Below are positions 1 to 9,189 of a stretch of 64,000 bases of DNA, one piece after another. A program made the position numbers and the translations under genes. Numbering within the stretch: position 1 is the first letter of the stretch; each line of letters starts with the position of its first letter. The notes beneath the pieces are model-generated. The model saw only the letters and a list, made by a program, of their open reading frames with translations. It had not been told where the DNA came from and did not search any database. This stretch comes from Cupriavidus laharis (lineage in GTDB: Bacteria; Pseudomonadota; Gammaproteobacteria; Burkholderiales; Burkholderiaceae): assembly GCF_914271435.1 (NCBI RefSeq), contig NZ_CAJZAI010000002.1, positions 699,242 through 763,241 on the forward strand, given 5' to 3'.

Positions 1-461
1 TCGTTGGCGCCGCACCCCAGATGGATGTCCCATCCACCTTGCGCTGCAGGTGCTGCGCAACTCGAACGGCCTGCTGACCATGACAGGCATGACCCTCGCG
101 GTGATGGCCGGCAACCCGGCCATCACCAAGCCGATGAGTGCCATTCAGCCAGAATTTGCCGATTGCCCCAGTGGCCAGCCAGCGACTTGCTCGCAGGGGC
201 CGTGTCCGGCCTACTACGGCCGGTCATTGAACCCCGTTGCAGACATTCGAACGTCGGTTTGGCCCGGCGCATGCCACTACATTTTGGTTGCGTCACACCC
301 ACCAGCTTTTCTCGGAATGATGGTGTGCCGCATGCGGCATGCAGGCGACACAAAACCCGGGTTCGAAAAGAATTCGATAATGCTGTGTAAGTTTGTGCCG
401 CGAGGGACGACGAACGTGGTGTAAGCGGCGGCGGCCACTGAACAACACATCGGAGGGAAGC
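1..461. other. Left edge, no gene assigned
   Basis: No open frame here has a credible start, ribosome binding site and recognisable protein. Short overlapping frames exist on both strands, but none resembles a family I know. The first 200 bases could be the degraded end of a gene lying outside the window. The last part presumably holds the promoter of the cytochrome b gene that follows; I could not assign -35/-10 boxes. Confidence 0.4.
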
Positions 462-1100
462 GTGAAGACTGCACAACAACTGGCAGCGATCAGGCCAAAG
501 CCTCGCACAAGCCCGTCCGCCACGCTTCAGCCCGCCTGGCTGCGCATCACGCACTGGCTCAATGCGATCGCCGTCATCATCATGATGCTCAGCGGCTGGC
601 GCATCTACAACGCCTCACCGCTGTTTGCCTTTCGTTTTCCCAATGAAATCACGCTCGGCGGCTGGCTTGCCGGCGCGCTGCAATGGCACTTTGCTGCCAT
701 GTGGCTGCTGGTGGCCAACGGTGTGGTTTACCTGATAATGAATGTTGTCACCGGCCGGTTCCGGAGGCGCTTCATACCGGTCTCCATTCCTTCCGCGTTG
801 CAAGACGTGGCTGCGGCCCTGCGAGGCAGGCTTTCGCACGCCAACCTGGCCGAATACAACGCGGCCCAGAAGCTGCTCTATCTCGGCGTTGTCGCCGTCA
901 TCGTGATCACGGTCCTGTCTGGCCTTGCCATCTGGAAGTCGGTGCAGTTTCCGCTGCTTCGCATGCTGATGGGGGGCTATGACGCCGCGCGATGGGTGCA
1001 CTTCATCAGCATGAGCGCGATCGCACTCTTCATTGTTGTCCATGTAGTGATGGCTGTACTGGTACCACGCACACTCATCATCATGTTGCGCGGCCGCTAG
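462..1100 (+). CDS. Cytochrome b561-like membrane subunit (YedZ1-like)
   Basis: Four hydrophobic segments with histidines in the first (WLRITHWLNA), second (LQWHF) and last (VHFISM...VVHVV) fit a di-haem b-type cytochrome of the b561/NiFe-hydrogenase cyt b group. These pass quinol electrons to a periplasmic partner. I chose the GTG at 462 because GGAGGG lies just upstream; an in-frame ATG at 393 would add an unlikely basic tail. The molybdopterin oxidoreductase starts 21 bases downstream, so the two are almost certainly co-transcribed, with this protein as its membrane electron donor. The trio with the Met-rich protein resembles YedZ1-YedY1-MrpX. The family is clear; the exact partner is inferred from context. 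Confidence 0.85.
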   Translation: MKTAQQLAAIRPKPRTSPSATLQPAWLRITHWLNAIAVIIMMLSGWRIYNASPLFAFRFPNEITLGGWLAGALQWHFAAMWLLVANGVVYLIMNVVTGRFRRRFIPVSIPSALQDVAAALRGRLSHANLAEYNAAQKLLYLGVVAVIVITVLSGLAIWKSVQFPLLRMLMGGYDAARWVHFISMSAIALFIVVHVVMAVLVPRTLIIMLRGR

Positions 1101-1121
1101 GCTGCATTGGGGGGAATTATC

Positions 1122-1895
1122 GTGAGCACGCCTGACGAGATCGTCCGGTTCGACCGCAAGCTGATCCTGCGCGATGCCACCAGAGAGTTGAGCATGCCGT
1201 CCCGCCGGCTGTTCGGCAAGCGGGCCATCACGCTCGGCGGATTGCTGCTGCTGACCGGATGCAGCATCACCGACGAGCCTTCAGTGGAATCCTTCCTGAT
1301 GGCGGTTTCGCGCTTCAATGACCGCGTGCAAGCCTGGTTGTTCGACCCGCGCCGGCTGGCACCCACTTATCCTGAGTCCATGCTGACGCGGCCGTTCCCG
1401 TTCAATGCTTACTATGGTATCGATGAAGTGCCGGAGGTGGACGCCGACAGCTTCCGGCTCGAGATCGGCGGCCTGGTCTCGCGCAAGACACCGTGGACGC
1501 TCGACGAGTTGTACGCATTGCCGCAGACGTCCCAGGTCACGCGCCATATCTGCGTGGAAGGGTGGAGCGCCATCGGCAAGTGGGGCGGCACGCGCTTCTC
1601 CGACTTCCTCCAGCGTATCGGCGCGGATACGACGGCAAAGTATGTGGGGTTTCGGTGCGCCGACGACTACTACTCCAGCATCGACATGCCCACCGCATTG
1701 CATCCGCAGACGCTGCTGACGTTCACCTATGACGGCGAACGCCTGCCACCAAAGTATGGATTCCCGATGAAGCTGCGCATGCCTACCAAGCTCGGGTACA
1801 AGAACCCGAAGCACATCGTCGCGATCTTCGTGACCAACACGTATCCGGGCGGTTACTGGGAGGACCAGGGGTACAACTGGTTCGGCGGTTCCTGA
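1122..1895 (+). CDS. Tat-exported molybdopterin oxidoreductase, sulfite-oxidase fold (YedY1/MsrP-like)
   Basis: The N-terminus carries a twin-arginine motif (S27-R-R-L-F-G-K33 counted from the GTG at 1122) and then a hydrophobic stretch ending in a lipobox (LLTGC, Cys47). The mature protein is probably a lipid-anchored periplasmic enzyme. The rest has the sulfite-oxidase/YedY molybdopterin fold, with the likely Mo-ligand Cys144 in TRHICVEGW. YedY/MsrP enzymes reduce protein methionine sulfoxide with electrons from a membrane cytochrome b; that partner is encoded immediately upstream. The GTG start has a GGGGGG Shine-Dalgarno stretch; TTG at 1107 is less likely and ATG at 1194 would leave almost no n-region. 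Sulfite or another S/N-oxide as substrate cannot be excluded. Confidence 0.85.
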   Translation: MSTPDEIVRFDRKLILRDATRELSMPSRRLFGKRAITLGGLLLLTGCSITDEPSVESFLMAVSRFNDRVQAWLFDPRRLAPTYPESMLTRPFPFNAYYGIDEVPEVDADSFRLEIGGLVSRKTPWTLDELYALPQTSQVTRHICVEGWSAIGKWGGTRFSDFLQRIGADTTAKYVGFRCADDYYSSIDMPTALHPQTLLTFTYDGERLPPKYGFPMKLRMPTKLGYKNPKHIVAIFVTNTYPGGYWEDQGYNWFGGS

Positions 1896-1959
1896 GTATT
1901 CACCTGTACCTGACCGGCAAGTTCGCCGGTTTCCTGCTTATCTCACCAAGGAGAGCACC

Positions 1960-2253
1960 ATGAAGAAGCGTCTGGTTTTGCTGATTTCCGCAGGCATGTT
2001 GCTGGCCGGCAATGCACTGGCACAGGACACCATGAAGAAAGACGAGATGGGAAAGGATGCGATGGGACAGAGCGGGAGCATGGCGAAAGACACGATGGGG
2101 AAGGACGACATGGCGAAGGACCATAAGAGCAAGAGCCACGCCAAGAAAGCGCCTGAGAAGGGGGGCATGAGCAAGGACGCAATGGGCAAGGACACAATGG
2201 GCAAGGACGCCATGGGGAAGGACTCCATGGGGAAGGACGCCCCGAAGCAATAG
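1960..2253 (+). CDS. Secreted Met-rich MxKDx pentapeptide-repeat protein (MrpX-like)
   Basis: A 21-residue signal peptide (MKKRLVLL...NALA) precedes about 76 residues made largely of M-G-K-D-(A/S/T/E/D) units, with 11 methionines and many Lys/Asp. This is the pentapeptide MXKDX repeat family. An AAGGAGAG ribosome site precedes the ATG. It lies 64 bases after the YedY1-like gene on the same strand. In Azospira suillum a Met-rich periplasmic peptide is oxidised by hypochlorite and regenerated by YedY1/YedZ1; this arrangement suggests the same sacrificial-scavenger role. That role is inferred, while secretion and the repeat are visible. Confidence 0.85.
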   Translation: MKKRLVLLISAGMLLAGNALAQDTMKKDEMGKDAMGQSGSMAKDTMGKDDMAKDHKSKSHAKKAPEKGGMSKDAMGKDTMGKDAMGKDSMGKDAPKQ

Positions 2254-2406
2254 CTGGCTACAGCTAAGCCCGCCGCTGGAGAGATGTGCCGACCGGGCTG
2301 TTACGCGCATTATGGTCGGCGGCGCCAAGAACGGCCAGGCCGAGATCATTGCGGCAATGCACTGACCATGCGGCCTGGTCGGAGTTGGGGACGGGCTCGC
2401 GAAGCC

Positions 2407-3504
2407 TCAGTTCGGCTCGATGCCGAGCGACAACACCTCGTGCGCCCACTTCACCGCCGCGCGTGCCGGCGCCTGGCCCGTCGACGCTACGCGTTGCGCC
2501 AGCCTGAGCACCCGATCGCGGATCCCGGCCACTTCGTCGCGAAGGACTGAATCGTCGACGCCGCCGAGGTACTCCCGGGCGCAACTTACGATGCCTCCAG
2601 CATTGATGAGGAAATCGGGTGCATAGAAGATGCCGCGCTGATGCAGGATGTCACCCTCGGCCAGTGAGGCGAGTTGGTTGTTGGCGCCGCCGGCAATGAT
2701 CTGGAAACGGCAGTTTTCGGCCACGGCCGGGGTGATGACGGCACCGAGCGCACAAGGCGCGAATACGTCGGCGTCCACGCCCGTAATGGCTTCCGGCGAT
2801 ACGACGCGTGCGCCAAATTGCTGTTGCGCCTGCGTTGTGCGCCCGGCGTCGATATCGGCCACGGTCAGGGTCGCGCCCGCTTCATTGAGGCGGCGGCAGA
2901 GCTCCCAGCCTACCGATCCCAGACCCTGGACTGCCACCGACAGGCCGGCGAGCGACTTGCGGTCCAGGTGGTGCTGCGCCGCCGCCTGAATACCGACGAA
3001 CACGCCGTAAGCCGTCCACGGCGAGGGGTTGCCACCGAATCCGCCGTCGCGAGGCATGCCGCTGACGTAGCGGGTCTCGGCCTGGACTGCGCGCATGTCG
3101 TCCACCGTCGTGCCCACGTCTTCAGCCGTGATATAGCTGCCCCGCAGCGACTCGACCATGCGGCCGAAAGCGCGGAAGAGCTGTTGGCGGTCGGTCTGCG
3201 CCGGCGAGCGCAGGATCACAGCCTTGCCGCCGCCGAACGGCAGCCCGGCGAGGGCGTTCTTGTAGGCCATGCCCTGCGACAGGCGCAGGGCGTCGGACAG
3301 CGCCTCAGTCTCGGCGGAATAGGTCCAGTACCGGCAGCCGCCGAAGGCGGGGCCCAGCCTGGTGCTGTAGATGGCGATAATGGCCTGCAGGCCGGATTCC
3401 GGATCGGTGGCGAGCGTCACGCGCTCGTGGGACAGGCCTTCGCCGGTGCCGAACAGGCGCACGGCGGCTGCCGCGTGGGTACGGTCGTTCAACTTCTTCT
3501 CCAT
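2407..3504 (-). CDS. Leu/Val/Phe-type amino acid dehydrogenase
   Basis: Glu/Leu/Phe/Val dehydrogenase family: an N-terminal substrate domain with the two lysines of the active site (K82 in YKNALAG, K94 in GGGKAV) and the EDVGTT segment, then a Rossmann NAD domain ([10 protein letters not shown]). It performs reversible oxidative deamination of branched-chain or aromatic amino acids to 2-oxo acids. The frame is open to 3627, but the Met at 3504 gives 365 residues, the usual size. No strong Shine-Dalgarno is visible there. Neighbours are an amino-acid permease and a branched-chain aminotransferase relic, which favours branched-chain substrates. Confidence 0.85.
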   Translation of the reverse strand: MEKKLNDRTHAAAAVRLFGTGEGLSHERVTLATDPESGLQAIIAIYSTRLGPAFGGCRYWTYSAETEALSDALRLSQGMAYKNALAGLPFGGGKAVILRSPAQTDRQQLFRAFGRMVESLRGSYITAEDVGTTVDDMRAVQAETRYVSGMPRDGGFGGNPSPWTAYGVFVGIQAAAQHHLDRKSLAGLSVAVQGLGSVGWELCRRLNEAGATLTVADIDAGRTTQAQQQFGARVVSPEAITGVDADVFAPCALGAVITPAVAENCRFQIIAGGANNQLASLAEGDILHQRGIFYAPDFLINAGGIVSCAREYLGGVDDSVLRDEVAGIRDRVLRLAQRVASTGQAPARAAVKWAHEVLSLGIEPN

Positions 3505-3665
3505 GACGTGGGGAATGCAAAGCTGTAGCTCTGCCTTCCTTGGCACACCGCCTGGGTTGCAGTGCGGTGCGGCTTTGATGGGGCGCGGAGCCCCATCGCG
3601 TTTCGGCTGCGGGCGATTGTGTCGCACCAGCGCCGGGTTCAGGCTCTTACGGTTGGCACCGCGTG

Positions 3666-5063
3666 CTACCTGGTGCCACCGTGCAGCACCGCATTGCGGC
3701 GCGCGTACAGGAAGTAGACCGACAGCCCGATCGCGAGCCAGGTCAGGAAAGCGATCCAGGTCAGCGCCTGAAGGTGCGCCATCAGGAACAGGCAGAAACC
3801 CACCGACAGCAGCGGCACCACGGGCACGCCGGGGCAGCGGAAGGCCCGCTTCAGTTCGGGACGGGTCCGGCGCAGCACCAGCACCGCGACCGAAATCAGC
3901 GTGAAGGCGGAGAGCGTGCCGATATTGATCAGTTCGGCCAGCACATTGAGCGGCACGAATGCGGCGATCAACGCGAACACGATGCCGACGGTCCAGGTGG
4001 CAAAGAACGGCGTGGCGTGCACCGGGTGCACCGACGACAGCCTGGCCGGCAGCAGGCCATCGCGCGACATGGCAAAGATGACGCGGGTCTGGCCAAAGGT
4101 CATGACCAGGATCACCGTGGTCATGCCGAGAATAGCGCCCAGGTCGACGAAGCCCGCCACCCAGTTCTGCCCGGCGAATTGCAGCGCCAGCGACACCGGG
4201 TGGTCCACGCCGGCGAATCTGGTGAACGGCACGATGCCTGTCATGATCGCGGCCACCACCACGTACAGCACGGTGCAGACCGCCAGCGAGCCGATGATGC
4301 CGACGGGCAGGTCACGGCTCGGGTTGCGGACTTCCTCCGCAGCCGAGGTTACGGCGTCGAAGCCGATGAACGCAAAGAACACCAGGGCCGCCGCATTGAA
4401 CACGCCGCTCATGCCGAACGGCGCAAACGGCTGCCAGTTCACCGGCTTCACGTGCCACACGCCTACGGCAATGAACAGCAACACCACGCTGATTTTGATC
4501 GCCACCATCACATTGTTCAGCCGCGTCGATTCCTTCACGCCGTACGACACCACCCACGTGATCGCCAGCATGATCAGCATGGCCGGCAGGTTCACCATGG
4601 TCTCGACGCCGGGCACCGCGCCCGGCGCCGCCGTGAGCGCCACCGGCAGCTTCAGCCCGAAGCCGGCGACGAGCGACTGGAAATAGCCCGACCAGCCCAC
4701 CGACACCGCCGAGGTAGCCAGGCCGTATTCGAGCAACAGGTCCCAGCCGATCATCCAGGCGATGATCTCGCCCAGCGTCGCGTAGCTATAGGTATAGATC
4801 GATCCCGACACCGGGATGGCGGAGGCGAACTCGGCATAGCACAGCGCGGCGAAGCCGCAGGCGAGGGCCGCGATGACGAAGGACACCGTCAGCGCCGGGC
4901 CGGCGGTCAGGGCACCGGTGCCGGTCAGCACGAAGATGCCCGTGCCGATGATGGCGCCGATGCCCATCAGCACCAGGTCCACCGGACCCAGCACCTTCTT
5001 CAGGCCGCCAACGTGGCTGTCCGCCAGCATGGCGTCGATGTTTTTGGTTCGGAACAAGCTCAT
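3666..5063 (-). CDS. APC-superfamily amino acid permease
   Basis: 465 residues with about twelve membrane segments. The signature of the amino acid-polyamine-organocation family is in the first segment (GIGAIIGTGIFVLTG), typical of the cationic/branched amino-acid branch (YfnA/CAT-like). AGGAGACA precedes the ATG. The protein sits in the inner membrane and imports or exchanges amino acids. Transcribed toward the Leu/Val dehydrogenase with a 161-base gap, it may feed that enzyme. The substrate cannot be read from sequence. Confidence 0.85.
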   Translation of the reverse strand: MSLFRTKNIDAMLADSHVGGLKKVLGPVDLVLMGIGAIIGTGIFVLTGTGALTAGPALTVSFVIAALACGFAALCYAEFASAIPVSGSIYTYSYATLGEIIAWMIGWDLLLEYGLATSAVSVGWSGYFQSLVAGFGLKLPVALTAAPGAVPGVETMVNLPAMLIMLAITWVVSYGVKESTRLNNVMVAIKISVVLLFIAVGVWHVKPVNWQPFAPFGMSGVFNAAALVFFAFIGFDAVTSAAEEVRNPSRDLPVGIIGSLAVCTVLYVVVAAIMTGIVPFTRFAGVDHPVSLALQFAGQNWVAGFVDLGAILGMTTVILVMTFGQTRVIFAMSRDGLLPARLSSVHPVHATPFFATWTVGIVFALIAAFVPLNVLAELINIGTLSAFTLISVAVLVLRRTRPELKRAFRCPGVPVVPLLSVGFCLFLMAHLQALTWIAFLTWLAIGLSVYFLYARRNAVLHGGTR

Positions 5064-5328
5064 ATAGGTGTCTCCTGCATGTGCTGCCGCGCGATCGCAC
5101 GGACCCGCGCCGGAGATGGCGGCGAGTCATGCGGGCGCGATGGCATTCGGGGAGCGTGCTGCCGGGGTCGACGGCACGGCTTGCCGGCACGCTGGTGGCG
5201 CACCGGCCCCGGTATTGGTTGGAATTACCCTGACCGTCCAGATCGCGGGGACAGACATCAAACCGAATCAACGCGGCGCGCACGGCCCTCCGATTCCTTG
5301 CATGCCGCTGAAGTGAAACACGCCGGTC

Positions 5329-5615
5329 TCAATCGACGTGATGAACCCATCCGAACGGGTCGGCGATCTTGCCGCGCCGGATGCCGGTCAGCAATGAACG
5401 GCGGCGTCGCGTGACTTCGCCTTCCCCGCCATTGCCGATCGTGAACTCCCCGCCAGCGTGACGTACCTGCCCGATGGCGGTGACGACCGCAGCCGTGCCG
5501 CAGGCAAAGGTTTCCTTGACCCGGCCCGTGGCTGCATCGGTGCGCCACGTCTCGAAGCCGTACGGTGTTTCATTGAGCGGAATACCCTCGTGCCTGCCCA
5601 GTTCGATGCGGCAGT
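5329..5615 (-). pseudogene. ilvE: Branched-chain aminotransferase, C-terminal relic
   Basis: The minus strand reads TPYGFETWRTDA, ETFACGTAAVV, GEFTIGNGGEGEVT and IADPFGWVHHV before a stop at 5329. This is the C-terminal part of class IV branched-chain aminotransferases (FACGTAA, FTIG-GGxGxVT and ADPHGW motifs). The match fades upstream of about 5580 and no N-terminal or PLP-lysine part is present in the window, so about three quarters of the gene is gone. It lies beside an amino-acid permease and a Leu/Val dehydrogenase, suggesting loss of an aminotransferase formerly in that cluster. Confidence 0.75.
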
Positions 5616-6118
5616 GGCAGCCGCGCTAGCGCCTGGGGCCGCTCACGTGGATGCGGCTTTTTTCGAGAGTGTATTAATCGTCCAGGCTGGCCGCGGCCAG
5701 GGCTTCGCGCAAGTTGGCGATAGTGAGGCATTCACGATGGTTGTCTCCGGATGCTTCTTTTGTCCGGAGTAGTGTAGGAAGCGCCCTCGCCATCGTAAAA
5801 TCAAAAATTCCAACACCTGATATCCGCAAAATAAATAGCAGAAGGATGGTCACGGCCAGGTCTCGCGAGGCACCGGAAAGGATCGCCAGGGAGACTGCAC
5901 TGCGGCAGTTCCGCTGCTTCGACACGAGAGCAGTGTTCTGCCGCTTCTCCACTAACGCGTCACCGCTTGAATGGCAGCCAGGCTATGAGAACGGACGTTG
6001 CGGTCACGGAGGCCCGAGCGGCGCCAAGGGTCGGAAGCCGCTGATGACTGCCGTCGGCCCTCAAACCGCGAGCCGACGGCGGAGTCCGGCCCCCTATGCA
6101 TCGACGCAGCGACGGCAC
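5616..6118. other. Gap downstream of the dmp operon, no gene seen
   Basis: About 500 bases between the aminotransferase relic and dmpI. An open minus frame near 5674-5952 has no recognisable product and no convincing start. Base composition is lower in GC around 5780-5850 than in the flanks. The only structured element I see is the inverted repeat at 6050-6080, listed separately. Confidence 0.4.
6050..6080 (-). terminator. Possible hairpin terminator after dmpI
   Basis: A perfect 9-bp inverted repeat (GCCGTCGGC / GCCGACGGC) with a 13-base loop lies 39 bases beyond the dmpI stop in the direction of dmp transcription. No T-run follows on the minus strand, so it is not a canonical intrinsic terminator; it could stabilise the mRNA 3' end or be chance. 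Confidence 0.35.
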
Positions 6119-6310
6119 CTAGCGCCCAAGATCCTTCGCTGACTCGCCGGCAATTCCCCAGTTCTCCTTTGGCACATCGTGGATCCAGACGCGGACGTTC
6201 TCCTTTGGCGCTCCCGTCGCCTCCACCAGCGCTGCCGTGACTTTCTGTATCACAGCGCGCTTCTGCTCGACGGTACGGCCTTCGATCATGTAAATCTGCG
6301 CAAACGGCAT
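6119..6310 (-). CDS. dmpI: 4-oxalocrotonate tautomerase
   Basis: 63 residues, the usual size for this small hexameric enzyme. After Met removal the catalytic Pro1 is exposed (PFAQIYMIEGR), with the active-site Arg11 and Arg39. Position 50 is Trp rather than the Phe of the classic Pseudomonas enzymes. It converts the enol form of 4-oxalocrotonate to the keto form in the dehydrogenative branch of the meta pathway, feeding the decarboxylase DmpH. It is the last gene of the long minus-strand dmp operon, 38 bases after dmpG. Confidence 0.93.
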   Translation of the reverse strand: MPFAQIYMIEGRTVEQKRAVIQKVTAALVEATGAPKENVRVWIHDVPKENWGIAGESAKDLGR

Positions 6311-6348
6311 CGTATTTCCCCTTCAAGCCTGCGGTGATTGGATAGCGT

Positions 6349-7389
6349 TCATGCGGCCTGCATCAGCCCGCGCTCGCGGGCCATGGTCAGCGCCGTGTCT
6401 TCGATCATGTCTTCCTGGCCGCCGACCATGCCGCGCCGGCCCAGTTCCACCAGCAGGTCGCGCGCAGGCACGCCGTACTTCTTCTCGGCTCGCTTGGCGA
6501 ACAGCAGGAAGCTGCCGTAGACGCCCGCGTAGCCGAGCGTCAGCGCGTCGCGGTCGATGCGGATCGGGAAGTCCATGATCGGCACCACCAGGTCCTCGGC
6601 CACGTCCTGGATCTTCCACACGTCCACGCCGGTCCGGATGCCCATGCGGTCGCACACGGCCACCAGCACTTCCATCGGCGTGTTGCCCGCGCCCGCGCCA
6701 AGCCCCGCCGCCGCAGCATCGATACGCGTCGCACCGCATTCGATCGCGGCCAGCGAGTTGGCGATGCCCATGGCCAGGTTGTGGTGGCCATGGAAACCGA
6801 GCTCGGTCTCCGGCCGGAGCGCATCGCGCACCGCGCCCAGTCGCGCCTTCACGTCGTCCGGCAGCATGTAGCCTGCCGAGTCCGTGATGTAGATGCAGTT
6901 GGCCCCATAGCTCTCCATCAGTTTCGCCTGCCGCACCAGCCCTTCCGGGCTGTTCATGTGGGCCATCATCAGGAAGCCAACGGTGTCCATGTCGAGCTTG
7001 CGCGCATAGCCGATGTGCTGTTCGGACACATCGGCCTCGGTGCAGTGCGTGGCGACGCGGATGGTATGCACGCCGAGTTCATGCGCCATCTTCAGGTGGT
7101 CGACGGTGCCGATGCCGGGCAGCAGCAGCGCCGAGACCTTGGCCTGCTTCATCAGCGGAATGACGGCGCCGAGGTATTCCTCGTCCGTGTGCGCGGGAAA
7201 GCCGTAGTTGACCGATGAACCGCCCAGGCCGTCGCCGTGGGTGACTTCGATCAGCGGCACGCCCGCGGCGTCCAGGCCCTGGGCGATGGTGGTCATCTGA
7301 TCGAGCGTCATCAGGTGACGCTTGGGGTGCATGCCGTCCCGCAGCGTCATGTCGTGGACGGTAATGGTCTTGCCTTGCAGCGTGGTCAT
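6349..7389 (-). CDS. dmpG: 4-hydroxy-2-oxovalerate aldolase
   Basis: 346 residues, a DRE-TIM-type metal aldolase: the N-terminal [10 protein letters not shown] segment supplies catalytic Arg/Asp and [11 protein letters not shown] supplies metal-binding histidines. It splits 4-hydroxy-2-oxovalerate to pyruvate and acetaldehyde. It works as a channelled complex with the acylating acetaldehyde dehydrogenase DmpF, whose gene lies 13 bases upstream in the same operon. GAGGAGCACGAC precedes the ATG. Full length with no anomalies. Confidence 0.95.
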   Translation of the reverse strand: MTTLQGKTITVHDMTLRDGMHPKRHLMTLDQMTTIAQGLDAAGVPLIEVTHGDGLGGSSVNYGFPAHTDEEYLGAVIPLMKQAKVSALLLPGIGTVDHLKMAHELGVHTIRVATHCTEADVSEQHIGYARKLDMDTVGFLMMAHMNSPEGLVRQAKLMESYGANCIYITDSAGYMLPDDVKARLGAVRDALRPETELGFHGHHNLAMGIANSLAAIECGATRIDAAAAGLGAGAGNTPMEVLVAVCDRMGIRTGVDVWKIQDVAEDLVVPIMDFPIRIDRDALTLGYAGVYGSFLLFAKRAEKKYGVPARDLLVELGRRGMVGGQEDMIEDTALTMARERGLMQAA

Positions 7390-7402
7390 GTCGTGCTCCT
7401 CG

Positions 7403-8329
7403 TCAGGCCGCCACTGCGGCAGGAATGGCTTGCAGGGTGAGTTCGCCCTTGAGGATCTCCTCGGCGAACATCTCGGCGGTGCGCGCGGCGGCGGCGGTCA
7501 TGATGTCCAGGTTTCCGGCGTACTTCGGCAGGTAGTCGCCCAGCCCCTCCACCTCCAGGAAGACGCTCACGCGGTTGCCGTCGAACACCGGGCCGTTGAC
7601 GAGCTTGTAGCCCGGCACGTACTTCTGCACTTCCTGGATCATCGCGTGGATCGACGCCGTGATGGCGGCCTGGTCCGGCTCGGTCTCCGTCAGGCAATGC
7701 ACGGTGTCGCGCATGATCAGCGGCGGCTCGGCCGGGTTGATGACGATGATGGCCTTGCCCTTCTTCGCGCCACCCACGCGTTCCACGGCACCCGCGGTGG
7801 TGCGCGTGAACTCGTCGATATTCTTGCGCGTGCCCGGCCCTACCGAGCGGCTGGACACCGTGGCAACGATCTCGCCGTAGGCGACCGGCTGCACGCGGCT
7901 GACGGCCGCCACCATCGGAATCGTGGCCTGCCCGCCGCAGGTGACCATGTTGACGTTCATTTCTGCACGCCCGAGATGCTCGCGCAGGTTGACCGGCGGC
8001 ACGCAGTACGGGCCGATGGCCGCGGGCGTGAGGTCGATCATCAGCACGCCCAGCGCATTGAGCTTGCGCGAGTTCTCGGCATGCACATAGGCGCTGGTCG
8101 CGTCGAAGGCGATCTGCACGCCATCGGCCAGCACGTGCGGCAGCAGGCCATCCACGCCGTCGGCCGTGGTCTTGATGCCCATCTCGCGGGCACGCTTGAG
8201 GCCATCGGATTCCGGGTCGATGCCGACCATCCAGACGGGCTCCAGCACGGGGCTGCGCTGCAGCTTGGCCAGCAGGTCGGTGCCGATATTGCCGGGCCCG
8301 ATGAGGGCGCACTTGATCTTCTTGGTCAT
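7403..8329 (-). CDS. dmpF: Acylating acetaldehyde dehydrogenase
   Basis: A 308-residue Rossmann-type dehydrogenase starting [18 protein letters not shown], with the catalytic Cys131 in MVTCGGQAT. It converts acetaldehyde and CoA to acetyl-CoA with NAD+, and partners DmpG so that the toxic aldehyde is channelled. I chose the ATG at 8329 (GGAGA about 7 bases upstream); the GTG at 8347 is in frame but has no ribosome site. It sits between dmpH and dmpG. Confidence 0.94.
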   Translation of the reverse strand: MTKKIKCALIGPGNIGTDLLAKLQRSPVLEPVWMVGIDPESDGLKRAREMGIKTTADGVDGLLPHVLADGVQIAFDATSAYVHAENSRKLNALGVLMIDLTPAAIGPYCVPPVNLREHLGRAEMNVNMVTCGGQATIPMVAAVSRVQPVAYGEIVATVSSRSVGPGTRKNIDEFTRTTAGAVERVGGAKKGKAIIVINPAEPPLIMRDTVHCLTETEPDQAAITASIHAMIQEVQKYVPGYKLVNGPVFDGNRVSVFLEVEGLGDYLPKYAGNLDIMTAAAARTAEMFAEEILKGELTLQAIPAAVAA

Positions 8330-8372
8330 GGTAGTGGTCTCCAACACTCAATACGTAAGGCGCATGCGGCGT

Positions 8373-9164
8373 TCATTCCACGAAGCGCATCGACACGCTG
8401 CCCAGGTCCTGGAAGCGCACGCACACGCTGTCGCCCGCCGCCACGGCAATGGCCTCGGTCACGCCGCCGGTCATGATGAAGGTGCCGGCGGGGATTTCCT
8501 GGCCGCGCGCGCCGAGGTGGTTGGCCATCATCGCCACGGCTGCCGCCGGGTGGCCCAGCACGGCCGCGCCGGCCGCCATGGCTACCGCGTGCCCGTTCTT
8601 TTCGAGCACCACGCCGAGCGTGCGCAGGTCGAGTTCCTCCGCGTCGCGCGCACGCCCGCCCACCACGAAGCGTGCCGCCGAGGTGTTGTCGGCAATGACG
8701 CTCTTCAGGTCGAACTTGAAGTCGCGGTAGCGGCTGTCGATGATTTCCACCGCGGGCAGCACGAAGTCGATCGCTGCCAGCACGCTGCCCACATGACAGC
8801 CCGGGCCGCGCAGCGGTGCCTTGGTGACGATGCAGATCTCGGCTTCCACCTTCGGGTGGATCAGCTCGGACATGCGGATCTCGCCGCCGTCCGGCCGCGC
8901 CATGTCTTCGCTGACGAAGCCGAACACCGGCGTTTCCACGCCCATCTGCTTCATCTTGGCAAACGAGGTGAGCCCCGCCTTCAGGCCCACGGTCCTGAGG
9001 CCGCGCGCCTCCTTGCGCCGGCGGATTTCGTCCTGGATGTCATAGGCATCGGCCCAGTCCATGTCAGGGTATTCGTCGGTGATCTTGGTGATGTCGCGCA
9101 CGTCAAGCTGCGCGGTCTCGACATGCGCGGCCAGTGCTTCGATGGTTTGGCGATCCAGTGTCAT
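8373..9164 (-). CDS. dmpH: 4-oxalocrotonate decarboxylase
   Basis: 263 residues, FAH/hydratase-decarboxylase fold, paralogous to the neighbouring DmpE. Metal-binding acidic residues lie in the PKVEAEIC segment, and GPGCHVGSVLAAIDFVLPAVE is typical of the decarboxylase. It decarboxylates 2-oxo-3-hexenedioate to 2-hydroxypenta-2,4-dienoate, which DmpE hydrates; the two form a complex. The ATG at 9164 follows a GAGGAGA site; the longer open frame to 9224 is not needed. The gene lies between dmpE and dmpF, whereas in Pseudomonas CF600 it follows dmpG. Confidence 0.9.
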   Translation of the reverse strand: MTLDRQTIEALAAHVETAQLDVRDITKITDEYPDMDWADAYDIQDEIRRRKEARGLRTVGLKAGLTSFAKMKQMGVETPVFGFVSEDMARPDGGEIRMSELIHPKVEAEICIVTKAPLRGPGCHVGSVLAAIDFVLPAVEIIDSRYRDFKFDLKSVIADNTSAARFVVGGRARDAEELDLRTLGVVLEKNGHAVAMAAGAAVLGHPAAAVAMMANHLGARGQEIPAGTFIMTGGVTEAIAVAAGDSVCVRFQDLGSVSMRFVE

Positions 9165-9189
9165 GGGTTGGGTCTCCTCGATGCCGGGT

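Noticed and set aside
2020..2250. Tandem 15-bp repeats considered as a CRISPR or satellite array
   Set aside because: The periodicity is codon-aligned and encodes the MxKDx pentapeptides of a secreted protein; there are no spacers.
1900..2349. Minus-strand frame with HGVLPHGVL repeats
   Set aside because: It is the antisense reading of the MxKDx repeat gene.
3663..5414. 583-codon plus-strand open frame
   Set aside because: Antisense to the APC permease; Gln/His/Arg-rich shadow with no recognisable features.
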